Source of the DNA: a virus
Virus record (IMG/VR): IMGVR_UViG_3300024290_000007
Location: 1 to 44,277 of that record
Reading direction: 5' to 3' (one strand)
Length of the DNA stretch: 44,277 bases
Below the pieces are notes generated by a model that had not been told where the DNA came from, made no database searches, and saw nothing but the letters and a program-made list of their open reading frames with translations. This document shows positions 7,430 through 15,132 of this stretch, one piece after another. A program made the translations under genes and the position numbers. The stretch's first letter is position 1; each line of letters begins with the position of its first letter.

Positions 7430-7712
7430 GCTCGAACACTTCGCGAGCGAGAGCTGCGATTGTGATCTGCCTCGGCAGCCGCAGCTCCAGCGCATCCAGC
7501 ACGTGACAAATGATCGCGCGCTGGATGCAAGCTCGCTGTTCCGCGGGTGTTGCTAGCGAGTCGTACTCGACGCGAGGACACACTGCGACGAAGCGGTAGC
7601 GCGCGGCAGGCCTCGGGCATAGCTCGATGTCGAGCGCAGCTGCAGTAGCTTCTGCCGACAAACCTGGGCAAGTGACTCGCAGGACATACGCGACTTGGCT
7701 AGCGATCGACAT
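7386..7712 (-). CDS. Hypothetical protein opposite the repressor gene; possibly degenerate ImmA-like
   Basis: A 108-residue protein starts at ATG 7712 behind a strong GGGGAGGA ribosome site, which decides this start over longer options. Its 3' end overlaps the 3' end of the repressor gene by 44 bp in convergent orientation. The middle reads YDSLATPAEQRACIQRAIIC followed by HVLDALEL and ends ALAREVFEP. This is reminiscent of the ImmA/IrrE (DUF955) layout (paeqR..HE..H..A.EllmP) but lacks the HExxH zinc motif. ImmA-type antirepressors often lie beside CI-like genes. I regard this as a weak family resemblance. It could equally be an unrelated small protein. Confidence 0.5.
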   Translation of the reverse strand: MSIASQVAYVLRVTCPGLSAEATAAALDIELCPRPAARYRFVAVCPRVEYDSLATPAEQRACIQRAIICHVLDALELRLPRQITIAALAREVFEPTASGEVLRVVHQR

Positions 7713-7918
7713 CAGTATCCTCCCCTGGACGGTCGTCTGCAGCGCGGTGCGAAACTGTGATAGCCGATCCACAAGATCGACACACCAGGATTCATATCTC
7801 GCGAGCAAAGTTAGGTGCGACACCGCCGGTGTTGTGTGTGCAGCCCGCGCGGGCACAAAACAATCACTAGCGAGATATGTTGACCTCGTTGTGCCTCGGC
7901 AGATATACCTCGCCGGAC
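7713..7918. promoter_or_regulatory. Divergent control region upstream of the nuclease operon
   Basis: The region separates the leftward 7712 gene from the rightward nuclease operon. Operator-like half sites occur at 7793-7806 (CATATCTCGCGAGC), at 7868-7878 in inverse orientation (AGCGAGATATG), and at 7913-7921 (ATACCTCGCCGGACAT), which reaches the ATG at 7919. No clear sigma-70 boxes are identified. Confidence 0.5.
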
Positions 7919-9103
7919 ATGGCCTGGAACTATCGACGCTTCGGCACGAGCAGCTTCCCGATCCACAAGTCGCACGTGAACACCATCACGGGCACGTTCG
8001 GATGTCCGAGGCGCTTCCAGTTCGAGATGGACCTGCTAGCGGGCGCAGTCGAACGCGACGCAACGAGGCGCGGGATCATCTCGGCGAGCCTCGCGTGCGG
8101 GTCTGCAGCGCACGAGACCATCGCGCGCGCGCTGAGTAACCCCGAACTCTGCGACGCGGTGCTAGCAGGCCCAGGCGCGGTCACCCGAGCTCGGGTCAAG
8201 GCAACGTTCTGGGAGGAGCTGGAGACCGAGCAGGAAGGCCGCTCGATCGACTGGGGCAAGCACGACGCCGACGACTACATCGACATGGTGTACGGGGCGC
8301 TCGATCGGCTGCACTTGCACGTTGCTGGCATTGTGATGCTCGAGGCGGGCTTCACGCTGCAGCTCGACGGCCTTTACCTCGCTGGGCACATCGACCTGAT
8401 GTACAGGCCTCGGGCGAACCCTGCAGCGCTTGCGCTCGGTGACTGGAAAACAGGCAAAACGAAGCCCGATCCCATCGAGCTGAACCACGGCTGGGAAGCG
8501 GGCATCTACAGCGCAGCAATGCGCTTCGGGACGTTCCTCGGGCGCGAGCACGTGAGCTTCGAGCGCGCGCCGAGCGGCGAGTGGGTAGGCACGTGCGGAG
8601 CGCGCAGCGTCACGCGTGGAACGCGCTGGCAGGCTGAGCGTGATGCGCTCGAGGCTGCGCTCGATGACGTAGCGCAAGGCGTCGAGCATCCCGGCACGGT
8701 GCGCTTCGAGGAGTTCCCCGCTGAGATTCGCCACGTTCACTTGCGCGATTACATCCCGTATCGGAAGGCAGGAGCGAAGCAGGCGAAGCGCGCCGAGGAC
8801 CTGACGCACTACGGGCTGACGCAGCCTGCGTCGGTGCTCTACAAGGCGGGCGAGATGCGCGGGCCTGCGTGGCTGCCGGTGCGTCGCGACGAGCGGGAAG
8901 TGCCTCGCCTGAAGCACAGGCTGCGTACCGTCGTGGGCACGGTCCGCATGGGGCGTTTCCTGGACCTCGTAGGCGAGCGCTGCAACCGGTGCCCGTTCTC
9001 CACGCAGTGCCTCAACGACGGGTACGCCCCGCGGGGTGAGGAGCTGCAGCGCATCACGCAGGCCTTCGAGGAGGCCGGGCTCGACATCAGCGGCGACGAC
9101 TAA
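7919..9103 (+). CDS. PD-(D/E)XK nuclease with predicted Fe-S staple (Cas4/AddB-like)
   Basis: This 394-residue protein belongs to the RecB/Cas4-like nuclease superfamily. The catalytic core is visible as GHIDLMY (about residue 156, Asp) followed by LGDWKTGKTK (about 172, the D-x-K element with QxxxY-like LNHGWEAGIYSAAM after it). One cysteine lies near residue 29 (FGCPRRFQFE) and three more near 355-364 (CNRCPFSTQC). This is the 1+3 arrangement that holds a 4Fe-4S cluster in AddB and Cas4 families. A role in DNA end processing or recombination is expected, alongside the downstream RecD2-type helicase. An alternative ATG at 7877 adds 14 residues. Neither start has a good ribosome site. Confidence 0.8.
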   Translation: MAWNYRRFGTSSFPIHKSHVNTITGTFGCPRRFQFEMDLLAGAVERDATRRGIISASLACGSAAHETIARALSNPELCDAVLAGPGAVTRARVKATFWEELETEQEGRSIDWGKHDADDYIDMVYGALDRLHLHVAGIVMLEAGFTLQLDGLYLAGHIDLMYRPRANPAALALGDWKTGKTKPDPIELNHGWEAGIYSAAMRFGTFLGREHVSFERAPSGEWVGTCGARSVTRGTRWQAERDALEAALDDVAQGVEHPGTVRFEEFPAEIRHVHLRDYIPYRKAGAKQAKRAEDLTHYGLTQPASVLYKAGEMRGPAWLPVRRDEREVPRLKHRLRTVVGTVRMGRFLDLVGERCNRCPFSTQCLNDGYAPRGEELQRITQAFEEAGLDISGDD

Positions 9104-9120
9104 CAGGCAGGAGACAACAG

Positions 9121-9387
9121 ATGAGCACCAGCAACAAAGACGAGGACAAGCCGTGCGACCACGAGGTAGCGGGGCCTGCAGCGCTCGCGGCGGTGATGAC
9201 GCTGCGGATGCACATCAGCGGCCCGACAGCGCGCGCGAAGCTGCAGACTGCAGCGCTGCTGGTGCTCTCCGCTGCAGACGACATGAGCATCAGCACCGGC
9301 GAAGCGATCGCAGCGCTGCGCACCGAAGTCCGCAAAGTCGAAGAGGCAATCGCAGCACGTCGCGCGGCTGACCACGCAGACAACTAA
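9121..9387 (+). CDS. Small hypothetical protein in recombination operon
   Basis: This 88-residue protein has a good ribosome site (GGCAGGAGACAACAG before the ATG). It is predicted mostly helical (ALAAVMTLRMHISGPTARAK, then LRTEVRKVEEAIAARR at the C-terminus), with no catalytic motif. It lies 17 bp after the nuclease gene and 41 bp before the Cys-containing protein, so is probably cotranscribed. No family is recognised. Confidence 0.65.
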   Translation: MSTSNKDEDKPCDHEVAGPAALAAVMTLRMHISGPTARAKLQTAALLVLSAADDMSISTGEAIAALRTEVRKVEEAIAARRAADHADN

Positions 9388-9428
9388 CATCAGCACCTAA
9401 ACACGCAACACACCACGGAGAGAAACGC

Positions 9429-10376
9429 ATGCCGAAACCACCAGCACCAACGACCCCCAGAGCTCCGGCGCAGCGCGCAGGAGCACCAGCAGCACCCGCT
9501 GCAGCGCCGAGGCCCGCCGAGACTCACAGCGCGCTTGCGCTTGCGCCGTCAGTCGACGATGCAGCGCTGCGCGCTTTCGAGGCTGCAGGCATCGACCTGA
9601 GCGAGGACGAGTCGTGCAGCGAGCTTGCGCCGAGCGACTTCCGCACGGCCGTCAAGCTGTTCAACCTCAAGGGCAAGACTGCAGCAGACGGGCGCAAGGT
9701 GACTCAAGACGTGTTCTACGACTCGGTCGAGAACGCGGTGCAAGACACGATCGAGTTCGCCATTCTCGGGCTGCACAAGTCGAACCTCTACGGCATCTAC
9801 GATGCAGGCGAAGGCCGCACGAACCGCGTGTGCTCGAGCTACGACCAGGTCACAGGCGTCTGGGCAGAAGACGGCCACACGCGCAAGTGCGAAGGTTGCC
9901 CCGATCGCAACTCGGTGAAGCAGGCTGACGGCAAGGTGCGGCCGAACTGCAGCCCGCTGTTCGATCTGTTCTGCCTCGAGCTGCAGAACACTCGTGTGTT
10001 CATGTTGCGGGGCAAGCGTACGTCGTTGCCCCCAATCAAGAACTACCTGCACCAGCATCACTTCGGGAAGGGCGGCGTGCGGAACGGCAAGCGCCTCGAC
10101 CTCGCGTTGTATGCGTACCGCGTGACGGCGCGCCTCGAGATGGACGCCAGCGGGAACTATGCGAACCTGCTGCTCGAGAAGGGCGCGCTGTTCAGCCCGG
10201 GCGATCTCAAGGTGCTGGCGGAGTCTGCAAGCGGCATCCGTGAAACGCTCGCGGAGCGCTTGGCTGAGGCTGAGCAGCAGACTGCAGCCACCGAGGCGCA
10301 CGACACCGACGCGAGCTTCAACTACGGCAACAACGCAGCTGCAGGCGCTGAGCCGCAGCGCTTCGTCACGACCTGA
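9429..10376 (+). CDS. Cys-cluster protein, possible ssDNA-binding protein
   Basis: This 315-residue protein has a disordered Pro/Ala N-terminus (1-50). A structured core follows with TAVKLFNLKGKT and a probable metal-binding cluster: VCSSYDQVTG, then RKCEGCPDRN and NCSPLF (about residues 138-178), giving C..CxxC..C. After this come beta-rich segments (RVFMLRGKRTSL, LDLALYAYRVTARLEM). Proteins of this appearance lie next to RecB-like nucleases and helicases in other phages and are often called ssDNA-binding or recombination-associated; I recall the type rather than a named family. The tail after residue 285 is acidic/disordered, as in many SSBs. A strong terminator follows. Confidence 0.55.
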   Translation: MPKPPAPTTPRAPAQRAGAPAAPAAAPRPAETHSALALAPSVDDAALRAFEAAGIDLSEDESCSELAPSDFRTAVKLFNLKGKTAADGRKVTQDVFYDSVENAVQDTIEFAILGLHKSNLYGIYDAGEGRTNRVCSSYDQVTGVWAEDGHTRKCEGCPDRNSVKQADGKVRPNCSPLFDLFCLELQNTRVFMLRGKRTSLPPIKNYLHQHHFGKGGVRNGKRLDLALYAYRVTARLEMDASGNYANLLLEKGALFSPGDLKVLAESASGIRETLAERLAEAEQQTAATEAHDTDASFNYGNNAAAGAEPQRFVTT

Positions 10377-10399
10377 TTCTGCAGCCTGCGCGCTGCCCC

Positions 10400-10445
10400 G
10401 AAAACTCGCGCTATCGGCGACAGCCTGAGCGCGAGTTTTCTTTTT
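10400..10445 (+). terminator. Intrinsic terminator after the Cys-cluster gene
   Basis: A perfect 13-bp stem (GAAAACTCGCGCT with AGCGCGAGTTTTC) and a 15-nt loop are followed by TTTTT. It lies 24 bp after the stop at 10376 and 35 bp before the helicase ATG. Confidence 0.9.
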
Positions 10446-10479
10446 CTGCGGTCTAACAACTAACAACGCTGAGGTTCCG

Positions 10480-12894
10480 ATGAACGAGGTATTGCTCTGC
10501 GAAGTGGTGTCGTGGCGTGACGAGCCGCGGGAGTCGTCCGGCTGGCACATTATCCGCGTGCGCGGGATGGATGACACCGATCACACTGTGACGGGCTGCA
10601 ACCTTCCGCGCCCCGGCTCGCGCTGCGAGTTCCACGGCGAGTGGCAGTCGACAAAATGGGGCGAGCAGTTTTACGTCCGCAACATTGCTGCAACGCGCCC
10701 GCCGCTTACAGCTGCAGGAGTAGAGCGCTGGCTTGAGGACCGTTGCGAAGGCATCGGCAAGGCGAAGGCTGCAGCTATCCTGACCTACTTCGATGGCGAT
10801 CCTGCGCGCCTGTGGGCTGCGCTCGAGACGGGGCCGATCGTGCTTGCGAACGTGCCGGGGCTGAACGCCGAACTCGCGGCCCACGTGCACGAGTGCTACG
10901 AGGCGGAAGGCGCAGCGCGCGAGCACTACGCAACGCTACGAGGCTGGCGCCTGACGCAAGCGCAGATCAGCCGCATCCTGAAACACTGGCCGATTGCTGA
11001 GGCCTGCAGGCGCCTGTACGACGACCCGTACCTGCTCGCAGAGCACATCGGCGGCTTCGGGTTCAAGCGCGCAGATGACATCGCGAACGAGATCGGCGTC
11101 CCGAAGCACTCCCGGCAGCGCCTGCGCGCCGGCATCCTGCACGCACTGTCCGAGGCCGCGCAGGCTGGGCACGTGTTCGGCGACCTGAACCTGTTTGAAG
11201 GTATCTCGCAGTCGTTCCTGCGCGTGCCGCTGCACGAGACGGTGGACGTGCTCAAGGAGCTGCTCGACGCGGGGCGTGTAATCGGCGAGGACGGCGCGCG
11301 AATGTACTTGCCGATCTACGAGCGTGCGGAGCGCGAGTCTGCAGAACAGACGCTGGAGCTGCTGCAGCTGCAGCGCGAGATGGCAGACGGGGCGCTGCCG
11401 CGCGACTACACCGCGGCCGCGGTCGGGGCAGTGGGCTTCAAGCTGCACCCGCAGCAGCTCGCTGCGATCAACCTGGCTGCAGATATGTTCCGCCCGTTCG
11501 CGCTGATCACCGGCGGCCCAGGCACGGGCAAGACGACCATCCTGCAGTACGCAATCGAGGCGCTGCGCGCGCAAGGCATCGGGGTAGTGCTCGCTGCGCC
11601 GACAGGCAAGGCCGCGAAGCGCATGACTGAGGCAACGGGGCACGGCGCGCAGACACTTCACAAGCTGCTGGGCTTCCGGCCTGACCACGTAGTCGACTGC
11701 GACGCGTGCCAGCGCGCGTCGGGGCGCTTCGAGCGCGCCTCGATGGAGCGCTGCGCGATCTTCGTAGACGAGGCCTCGATGGTGGACGTGCAGCTGTGGG
11801 CCGAGCTGATGCGTGCGATCCGTCGAGGAGGCAACCGCGCAGTCGTGCGCCTGATTGGCGACGCAGACCAGCTGCCGCCGGTGGGCCCAGGGCAACCGTT
11901 CCAAGACCATCTGCGCGCGCTTACTGCAGGCCCGCATGCGGATGCTGTCGTGCGCCTCGAGGCAGTGTTTCGCCAGGGACACGGCTCGTGGGTCGCAGAG
12001 TCTGCGCCGGTCATCCTCGCGGGTCGCGTGCCGGACCTCTCGCAGCGCGCAGACTTCCGCTTCGTCGACGTGCACCGCGCAGACCAAGTGCCCGTTGCAA
12101 TCGAGCGCCTGCTGCTGGGCGTGTACGACGCTGCAGACTGGGACGCGTCGACGCTCGGCGCAGACTACGTGCCCAAGAAGAAAGCGCCGACGGGTGTGCC
12201 TGCGCCTGTACTTGTGCCGCAGCACAAGGGGCTCGCAGGCGTTGCAGTCATCAACCGACTGCTCAGCGAGCACTACAATCCGCACGCTGCAGCAATGTCC
12301 GAGCAGGACCTCGTGCGCATCGCGCTCGAGGACGGCACGGACCTGCGCGTGGGCGCCCGCGTGCTCTGCACGAAGAACGACTACACGCGCAACGTCCGCA
12401 ACGGCGACACGGGCGTGATCGAGTCGATGGTGATGGAGCGCGACAAGCGCGGAGAGCCCCGGCCGAAAGTGCTCGTGCGCCTCGACGCTGACGAGACGAC
12501 TGCGCAGCTCATCCTGGGCGCGCAGCAGAGCGGTGAGGAGCTGCCGCAGACTGCGCTCGTCGAGTACTCGTTCACGCAGGCGCGCGAGCAGCTCACGCTG
12601 GCGTACGCCATGACAATCCACAAGTCGCAGGGTTCGCAGTATCCGTGGGTTGTTGTCGTGTGCCATTCGAGTCACGCGCGCATGCTGACTCGCCGGCTCA
12701 TCTACACCGCGCTGACGCGCGCGAGCGAAGGCGTGGTGCTCGTAGGCAACCGCGAAGGCATCGAGCGCGCAGTGGGTAACGCGCAGGAGCAATCGCGCAA
12801 CACATGGCTGAGGCAGCGCCTGCAGACGGGCGCGCGAGCTGCAGCTGCGCGCGCCGCAGCAAGTGCAGCAGCAGACGCGGAGCATGCGTCGTGA
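10480..12894 (+). CDS. RecD2-type ATP-dependent DNA helicase
   Basis: This 804-residue SF1B helicase has the RecD2 layout. Residues 1-90 look like an OB-like region. Helix-hairpin-helix segments follow (CEGIGKAKAAAILTYFDG near 88 and HIGGFGFKRADDIANEIG near 190). Walker A is GGPGTGKTT (about 345-353), Walker B FVDEASMVD (about 428), motif III GDADQLPPVG (about 460), and motif V/VI TIHKSQGSQY (about 711) and YTALTRAS. The family unwinds DNA 5' to 3'. Phage copies work in recombination, repair or replication without RecBC. It lies downstream of the PD-(D/E)XK nuclease, with a terminator between, so the two may act together (inference). The C-terminal Ala-rich tail is unusual. Confidence 0.92.
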   Translation: MNEVLLCEVVSWRDEPRESSGWHIIRVRGMDDTDHTVTGCNLPRPGSRCEFHGEWQSTKWGEQFYVRNIAATRPPLTAAGVERWLEDRCEGIGKAKAAAILTYFDGDPARLWAALETGPIVLANVPGLNAELAAHVHECYEAEGAAREHYATLRGWRLTQAQISRILKHWPIAEACRRLYDDPYLLAEHIGGFGFKRADDIANEIGVPKHSRQRLRAGILHALSEAAQAGHVFGDLNLFEGISQSFLRVPLHETVDVLKELLDAGRVIGEDGARMYLPIYERAERESAEQTLELLQLQREMADGALPRDYTAAAVGAVGFKLHPQQLAAINLAADMFRPFALITGGPGTGKTTILQYAIEALRAQGIGVVLAAPTGKAAKRMTEATGHGAQTLHKLLGFRPDHVVDCDACQRASGRFERASMERCAIFVDEASMVDVQLWAELMRAIRRGGNRAVVRLIGDADQLPPVGPGQPFQDHLRALTAGPHADAVVRLEAVFRQGHGSWVAESAPVILAGRVPDLSQRADFRFVDVHRADQVPVAIERLLLGVYDAADWDASTLGADYVPKKKAPTGVPAPVLVPQHKGLAGVAVINRLLSEHYNPHAAAMSEQDLVRIALEDGTDLRVGARVLCTKNDYTRNVRNGDTGVIESMVMERDKRGEPRPKVLVRLDADETTAQLILGAQQSGEELPQTALVEYSFTQAREQLTLAYAMTIHKSQGSQYPWVVVVCHSSHARMLTRRLIYTALTRASEGVVLVGNREGIERAVGNAQEQSRNTWLRQRLQTGARAAAARAAASAAADAEHAS

Positions 12895-13106
12895 CGCGCG
12901 ACGAACTACTCGAGCACATGGCGCAGGCAGTGCACGAGCACTGCGAGCCCGAGGACGAGCTGCTGATCGCAGAGGTCCTGATCACGCAGCCTGCGCGCAT
13001 GCTCGCGATGATCAACGGCGCGCTGCAGAGGCGCTTCACAGACGCCGAGTTCGCCGCGTTCATGCTGCAGAGCGCAAGGCGCATTCACGGTGGACCGACG
13101 ACCTGA
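12891..13106 (+). CDS. Small hypothetical protein coupled to RecD2-type helicase
   Basis: A 71-residue acidic protein starts at GTG 12891, whose GTGA overlaps the helicase stop. Longer in-frame starts would lie entirely inside the helicase gene. The sequence is helical (RDELLEHMAQAVHEHCEPED, then EFAAFMLQSARRIH). No motif is recognised. The coupling suggests it is made with the helicase. A strong terminator follows. Confidence 0.65.
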   Translation: MTRDELLEHMAQAVHEHCEPEDELLIAEVLITQPARMLAMINGALQRRFTDAEFAAFMLQSARRIHGGPTT

Positions 13107-13146
13107 CACAACGAACAGTCAACCTGACAGTCAGCAAGCAGGAGTA

Positions 13147-13204
13147 GTCGACTATTTTGTGGTCAGGCGTTCTACCGACTGACCACAAAATAGTTGACGT
13201 TTTT
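13147..13204 (+). terminator. Strong intrinsic terminator after the RecD2 operon
   Basis: A 19-bp stem (GTCGACTATTTTGTGGTCA with its complement, one G-T pair) and a 14-nt loop are followed by GTTTTT. The stem is A/T-rich compared with surrounding DNA. The right arm contains a palindromic match to the left arm long enough to act on both strands. Confidence 0.9.
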
Positions 13205-13281
13205 CGCACGAGTCGCTTTTTACCCACATCGGACTACGGCTAAGGTTTAGACAGTTGGTTGACGCAAGCAGGAGAGAGCAG

Positions 13282-13473
13282 ATGAACGCAGCAGAAGTTA
13301 TCGTGGGCGGTGTGTACGTGACACGGATTGCGGATCGGATGACGAAGGTTGTTGTGATTGCAGTAGCTTCTACGCCTGCCGGCGCCCGCAAGATGTACGA
13401 AGTACGCCCCGTGCGCAGCACGCGCGACACGTTCCTCGTGCGCTCCGCTCATCAGCTCTACATCGCGAAGTGA
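13282..13473 (+). CDS. Small beta-rich phage protein (SH3/KOW-like)
   Basis: A 63-residue protein starts at ATG 13282 behind AGGAGAGAG. A TTG at 13255 would add nine residues without a ribosome site. The pattern VIVGGVYVTRIADRMTKVVV, then KMYEVRPVRSTRDTFL and SAHQLYIAK, is a run of short beta strands typical of small phage proteins with an SH3-like barrel. Its role is unknown. It is flanked by a terminator upstream and a GC-rich hairpin downstream, so is probably a separate short transcript. Confidence 0.65.
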   Translation: MNAAEVIVGGVYVTRIADRMTKVVVIAVASTPAGARKMYEVRPVRSTRDTFLVRSAHQLYIAK

Positions 13474-13482
13474 AACTAACAG

Positions 13483-13507
13483 GCGCCCCGGCAGGAGGCC
13501 GGGGCGC
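13483..13507 (+). terminator. GC-rich hairpin after the small beta-rich gene
   Basis: A perfect 10-bp stem (GCGCCCCGGC/GCCGGGGCGC) has a 5-nt loop and starts 10 bp after the stop. No T-run follows, so termination would be weak or need Rho. It may instead protect the transcript end. Confidence 0.5.
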
Positions 13508-13564
13508 TGCGCACCTAGACTCGACCTAAACCCTAGACCTCACAGAATCGAAAGCAGTAAGACC

Positions 13565-14464
13565 ATGGCCACCAAGAACGCTAAGACCGCCTCCAAGAAC
13601 GCCCCGAAGACTGCCGCCAAGAACGCTCCCAAAACCCCCAAGCCCGCCCCCTGGATGGACATGGCGAGCGTAGGCAAGGCTGCGATTGCAGCGCAGGAGA
13701 AGGCCCCGAAGGCAGCGCCTGCAGCGCAGGAGCCCAAGGCCCCGAAGGCCCCGAAGGCAGCGCCTGCAGCAGCGCCTGCAGCGCAGGAGCCCAAGGCCCG
13801 CAAGGTGGACTTCGGCCTACTGAGCACGCCCGACCTGCGCAAGCTGTGCAAGGTAGCCAAGGGTGAGATCGCGGTGGCCGCGAAGGCTGCGCTTGCTGCG
13901 CGCCTGGCGGTGGAGACAACGAAGGCAGCAGCAGCGCCTGCAGCAGCGCCTGCGCCTGCAGCAGTGCCTGCGCCCACGAAGGCCGCGAAGGCGCCCAAGG
14001 CTGAGAAGGCCGCGAAGGCGCGCAACGTGAACACGAACAGCGCCGTGCACGCCCCCGAGACGCTCGAAGCCTGCCAGGGCAAGGCGCCCAAGGGCGACAG
14101 CATCCACGCCCACTTCCTGCAGTTCCTGGCGCACAACGCTGCCTCGAACAGCGAGGCCTTCGTGGGTAGCCTGCGCCGCCCCCTGGGCGAGTTCATGGAC
14201 TTCCTGAAGGCGCAGCGCATCACCACGTGGGCGCAGCTCGACAGCAAGACGCTGGTGGCCTACCGCAAGGCTGCGAAGCAGACCGAGTCCGGCGAGGCGC
14301 GCGCAGTGTCCACGATGCGCATGTCGCTGGCGCGGGTCATCACCTTCCTGCGCGCCCAGGAGGAAGGCCTGGTGAACGCCGACGTGAGCCTCCTGCGGGT
14401 GAAGCTCAGCGCGGAGGAAAAGCAGGAGAAGGCCGAGGCTGCTTTCGTCGCGGAGGAGGAGTGA
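13565..14464 (+). CDS. Histone-H1-like tail fused to recombinase core-binding domain
   Basis: This 299-residue protein has three parts. Residues 1-78 are Lys/Ala/Pro repeats like histone H1 or bacterial nucleoid proteins (KNAKTASKNAPKTAAKNAPK; duplicated AAPAAQEPKA). Residues 79-112 resemble a SAP motif (LSTPDLRKLCKVAKGEIAVA), and then a second Lys/Ala/Pro linker follows. Residues 165-270 match the SAM-like N-terminal core-binding domain of tyrosine recombinases (FLQFLAHNAASNSEAFVGSL, RITTWAQLDSKTLVAYRK, TMRMSLARVITFLRAQ). No catalytic domain follows: there is no R..HxxR..Y. It is probably a DNA-binding architectural protein. Codon use is richer in GCC and AAG than in neighbours, suggesting high expression or a separate origin. 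Confidence 0.7.
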   Translation: MATKNAKTASKNAPKTAAKNAPKTPKPAPWMDMASVGKAAIAAQEKAPKAAPAAQEPKAPKAPKAAPAAAPAAQEPKARKVDFGLLSTPDLRKLCKVAKGEIAVAAKAALAARLAVETTKAAAAPAAAPAPAAVPAPTKAAKAPKAEKAAKARNVNTNSAVHAPETLEACQGKAPKGDSIHAHFLQFLAHNAASNSEAFVGSLRRPLGEFMDFLKAQRITTWAQLDSKTLVAYRKAAKQTESGEARAVSTMRMSLARVITFLRAQEEGLVNADVSLLRVKLSAEEKQEKAEAAFVAEEE

Positions 14465-14673
14465 TGGGCGACTACGCAGCCGAGTACGCCCGCTTCCACG
14501 CAGGCCCCGACGTCGACGACGAACACACATGCTGCGGGAAGTGCAGCCCCGAGGAGGCGCCCGCGCAGGAGATGGACGGGCGCGCCTGGCAGCCTTGCGA
14601 GGCCTGCCAGGAGTGCGAGGCCTGCAACCTGCAGGCCTGCGCTGAGCACGCTGCAGAGCGCGCTACGCGCTGA
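14464..14673 (+). CDS. Cys-rich miniprotein with CxxCxxCxxC motif
   Basis: A 69-residue protein starts at ATG 14464, overlapping the previous stop in a TGATG junction, so is translationally coupled to the core-binding-domain protein. It has eight cysteines: CCGKC near residues 23-27, CEACQECEAC at 45-54 and another at 59. The spacing CxxCxxCxxC is ferredoxin-like and could bind an Fe-S cluster, though two zinc sites are equally possible. The rest is acidic. I do not recognise a family. A strong terminator follows within 20 bp. Confidence 0.65.
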   Translation: MGDYAAEYARFHAGPDVDDEHTCCGKCSPEEAPAQEMDGRAWQPCEACQECEACNLQACAEHAAERATR

Positions 14674-14689
14674 CAGGTAGAACAGACGG

Positions 14690-14733
14690 CAGAACGCCCC
14701 CGGTGCAGAACGCGCCGGGGGCGTTCTGCTTTT
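14690..14733 (+). terminator. Intrinsic terminator ending the core-binding-domain operon
   Basis: A perfect 14-bp stem (CAGAACGCCCCCGG with CCGGGGGCGTTCTG) and an 11-nt loop are followed by CTTTT. Confidence 0.9.
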
Positions 14734-15132
14734 CGGCGTTCTGCCTGCGCTCCTGCAGCGCCCACCGGTGGCGCGCCTGCCTGCGCCTGCGCTCCTGCAG
14801 CCGGGAGCTGCGCGCCTGCGCCTGCGCTCCAGCTCCTGCAGCCTGCGCCTGCGCCTGGGGCGCTGCCTTGCCTGCCCGCTGCAGGCCCCGAGGCGCCTGC
14901 AGCCTGGAGCGCTCCTGCGCCTGCGCTGCAGCTGCGCCTGCGCAGGCCTGGAAAACGCGCAGCTCGGACTGCGCTGCGCAGGCGTTTTTCGGGGCGTTTC
15001 CAGGGAGCTGCAGACGCGAAGTGTGAGGTGATTGTGGGGGTCATATTCCCACTTTTCTAGAGTCGGCGGCCGCGCCTGCGCGCCTGCGCTTGCGCGCTCA
15101 AGAACGCTCCTGCGTCGGCCGAACGTCTAGCG
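14734..15132. repeat. Non-coding CTGCGC/CTGCAG repeat tract
   Basis: No convincing gene is found between the terminator and the lipoprotein ATG. From 14744 to about 14960 the DNA is made of irregular units of GCCTGCGC and CTCCTGCAG, with several CTGCAG palindromes. Frames across it translate to Cys/Arg/Ala low complexity, unlike real genes here. At 15032-15054 a small GTGGG..CCCAC hairpin is followed by TTTT. The tract may be a decayed Ala/Pro linker gene, a structured RNA, or a by-product of the CTGCAG bias. Confidence 0.55.

Noticed and set aside
10936-12885. 649-codon minus-strand open frame opposite the RecD2-type helicase
   Set aside because: High GC makes long antisense frames common. 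The product has no motifs, while the plus strand encodes a clear helicase.
14472-15044. Long minus-strand frame over the CTGCGC tract
   Set aside because: Composition is repetitive (GAGALQAAGA-type) and caused by the DNA repeat. It also runs antisense through the Cys-rich gene and a strong terminator.
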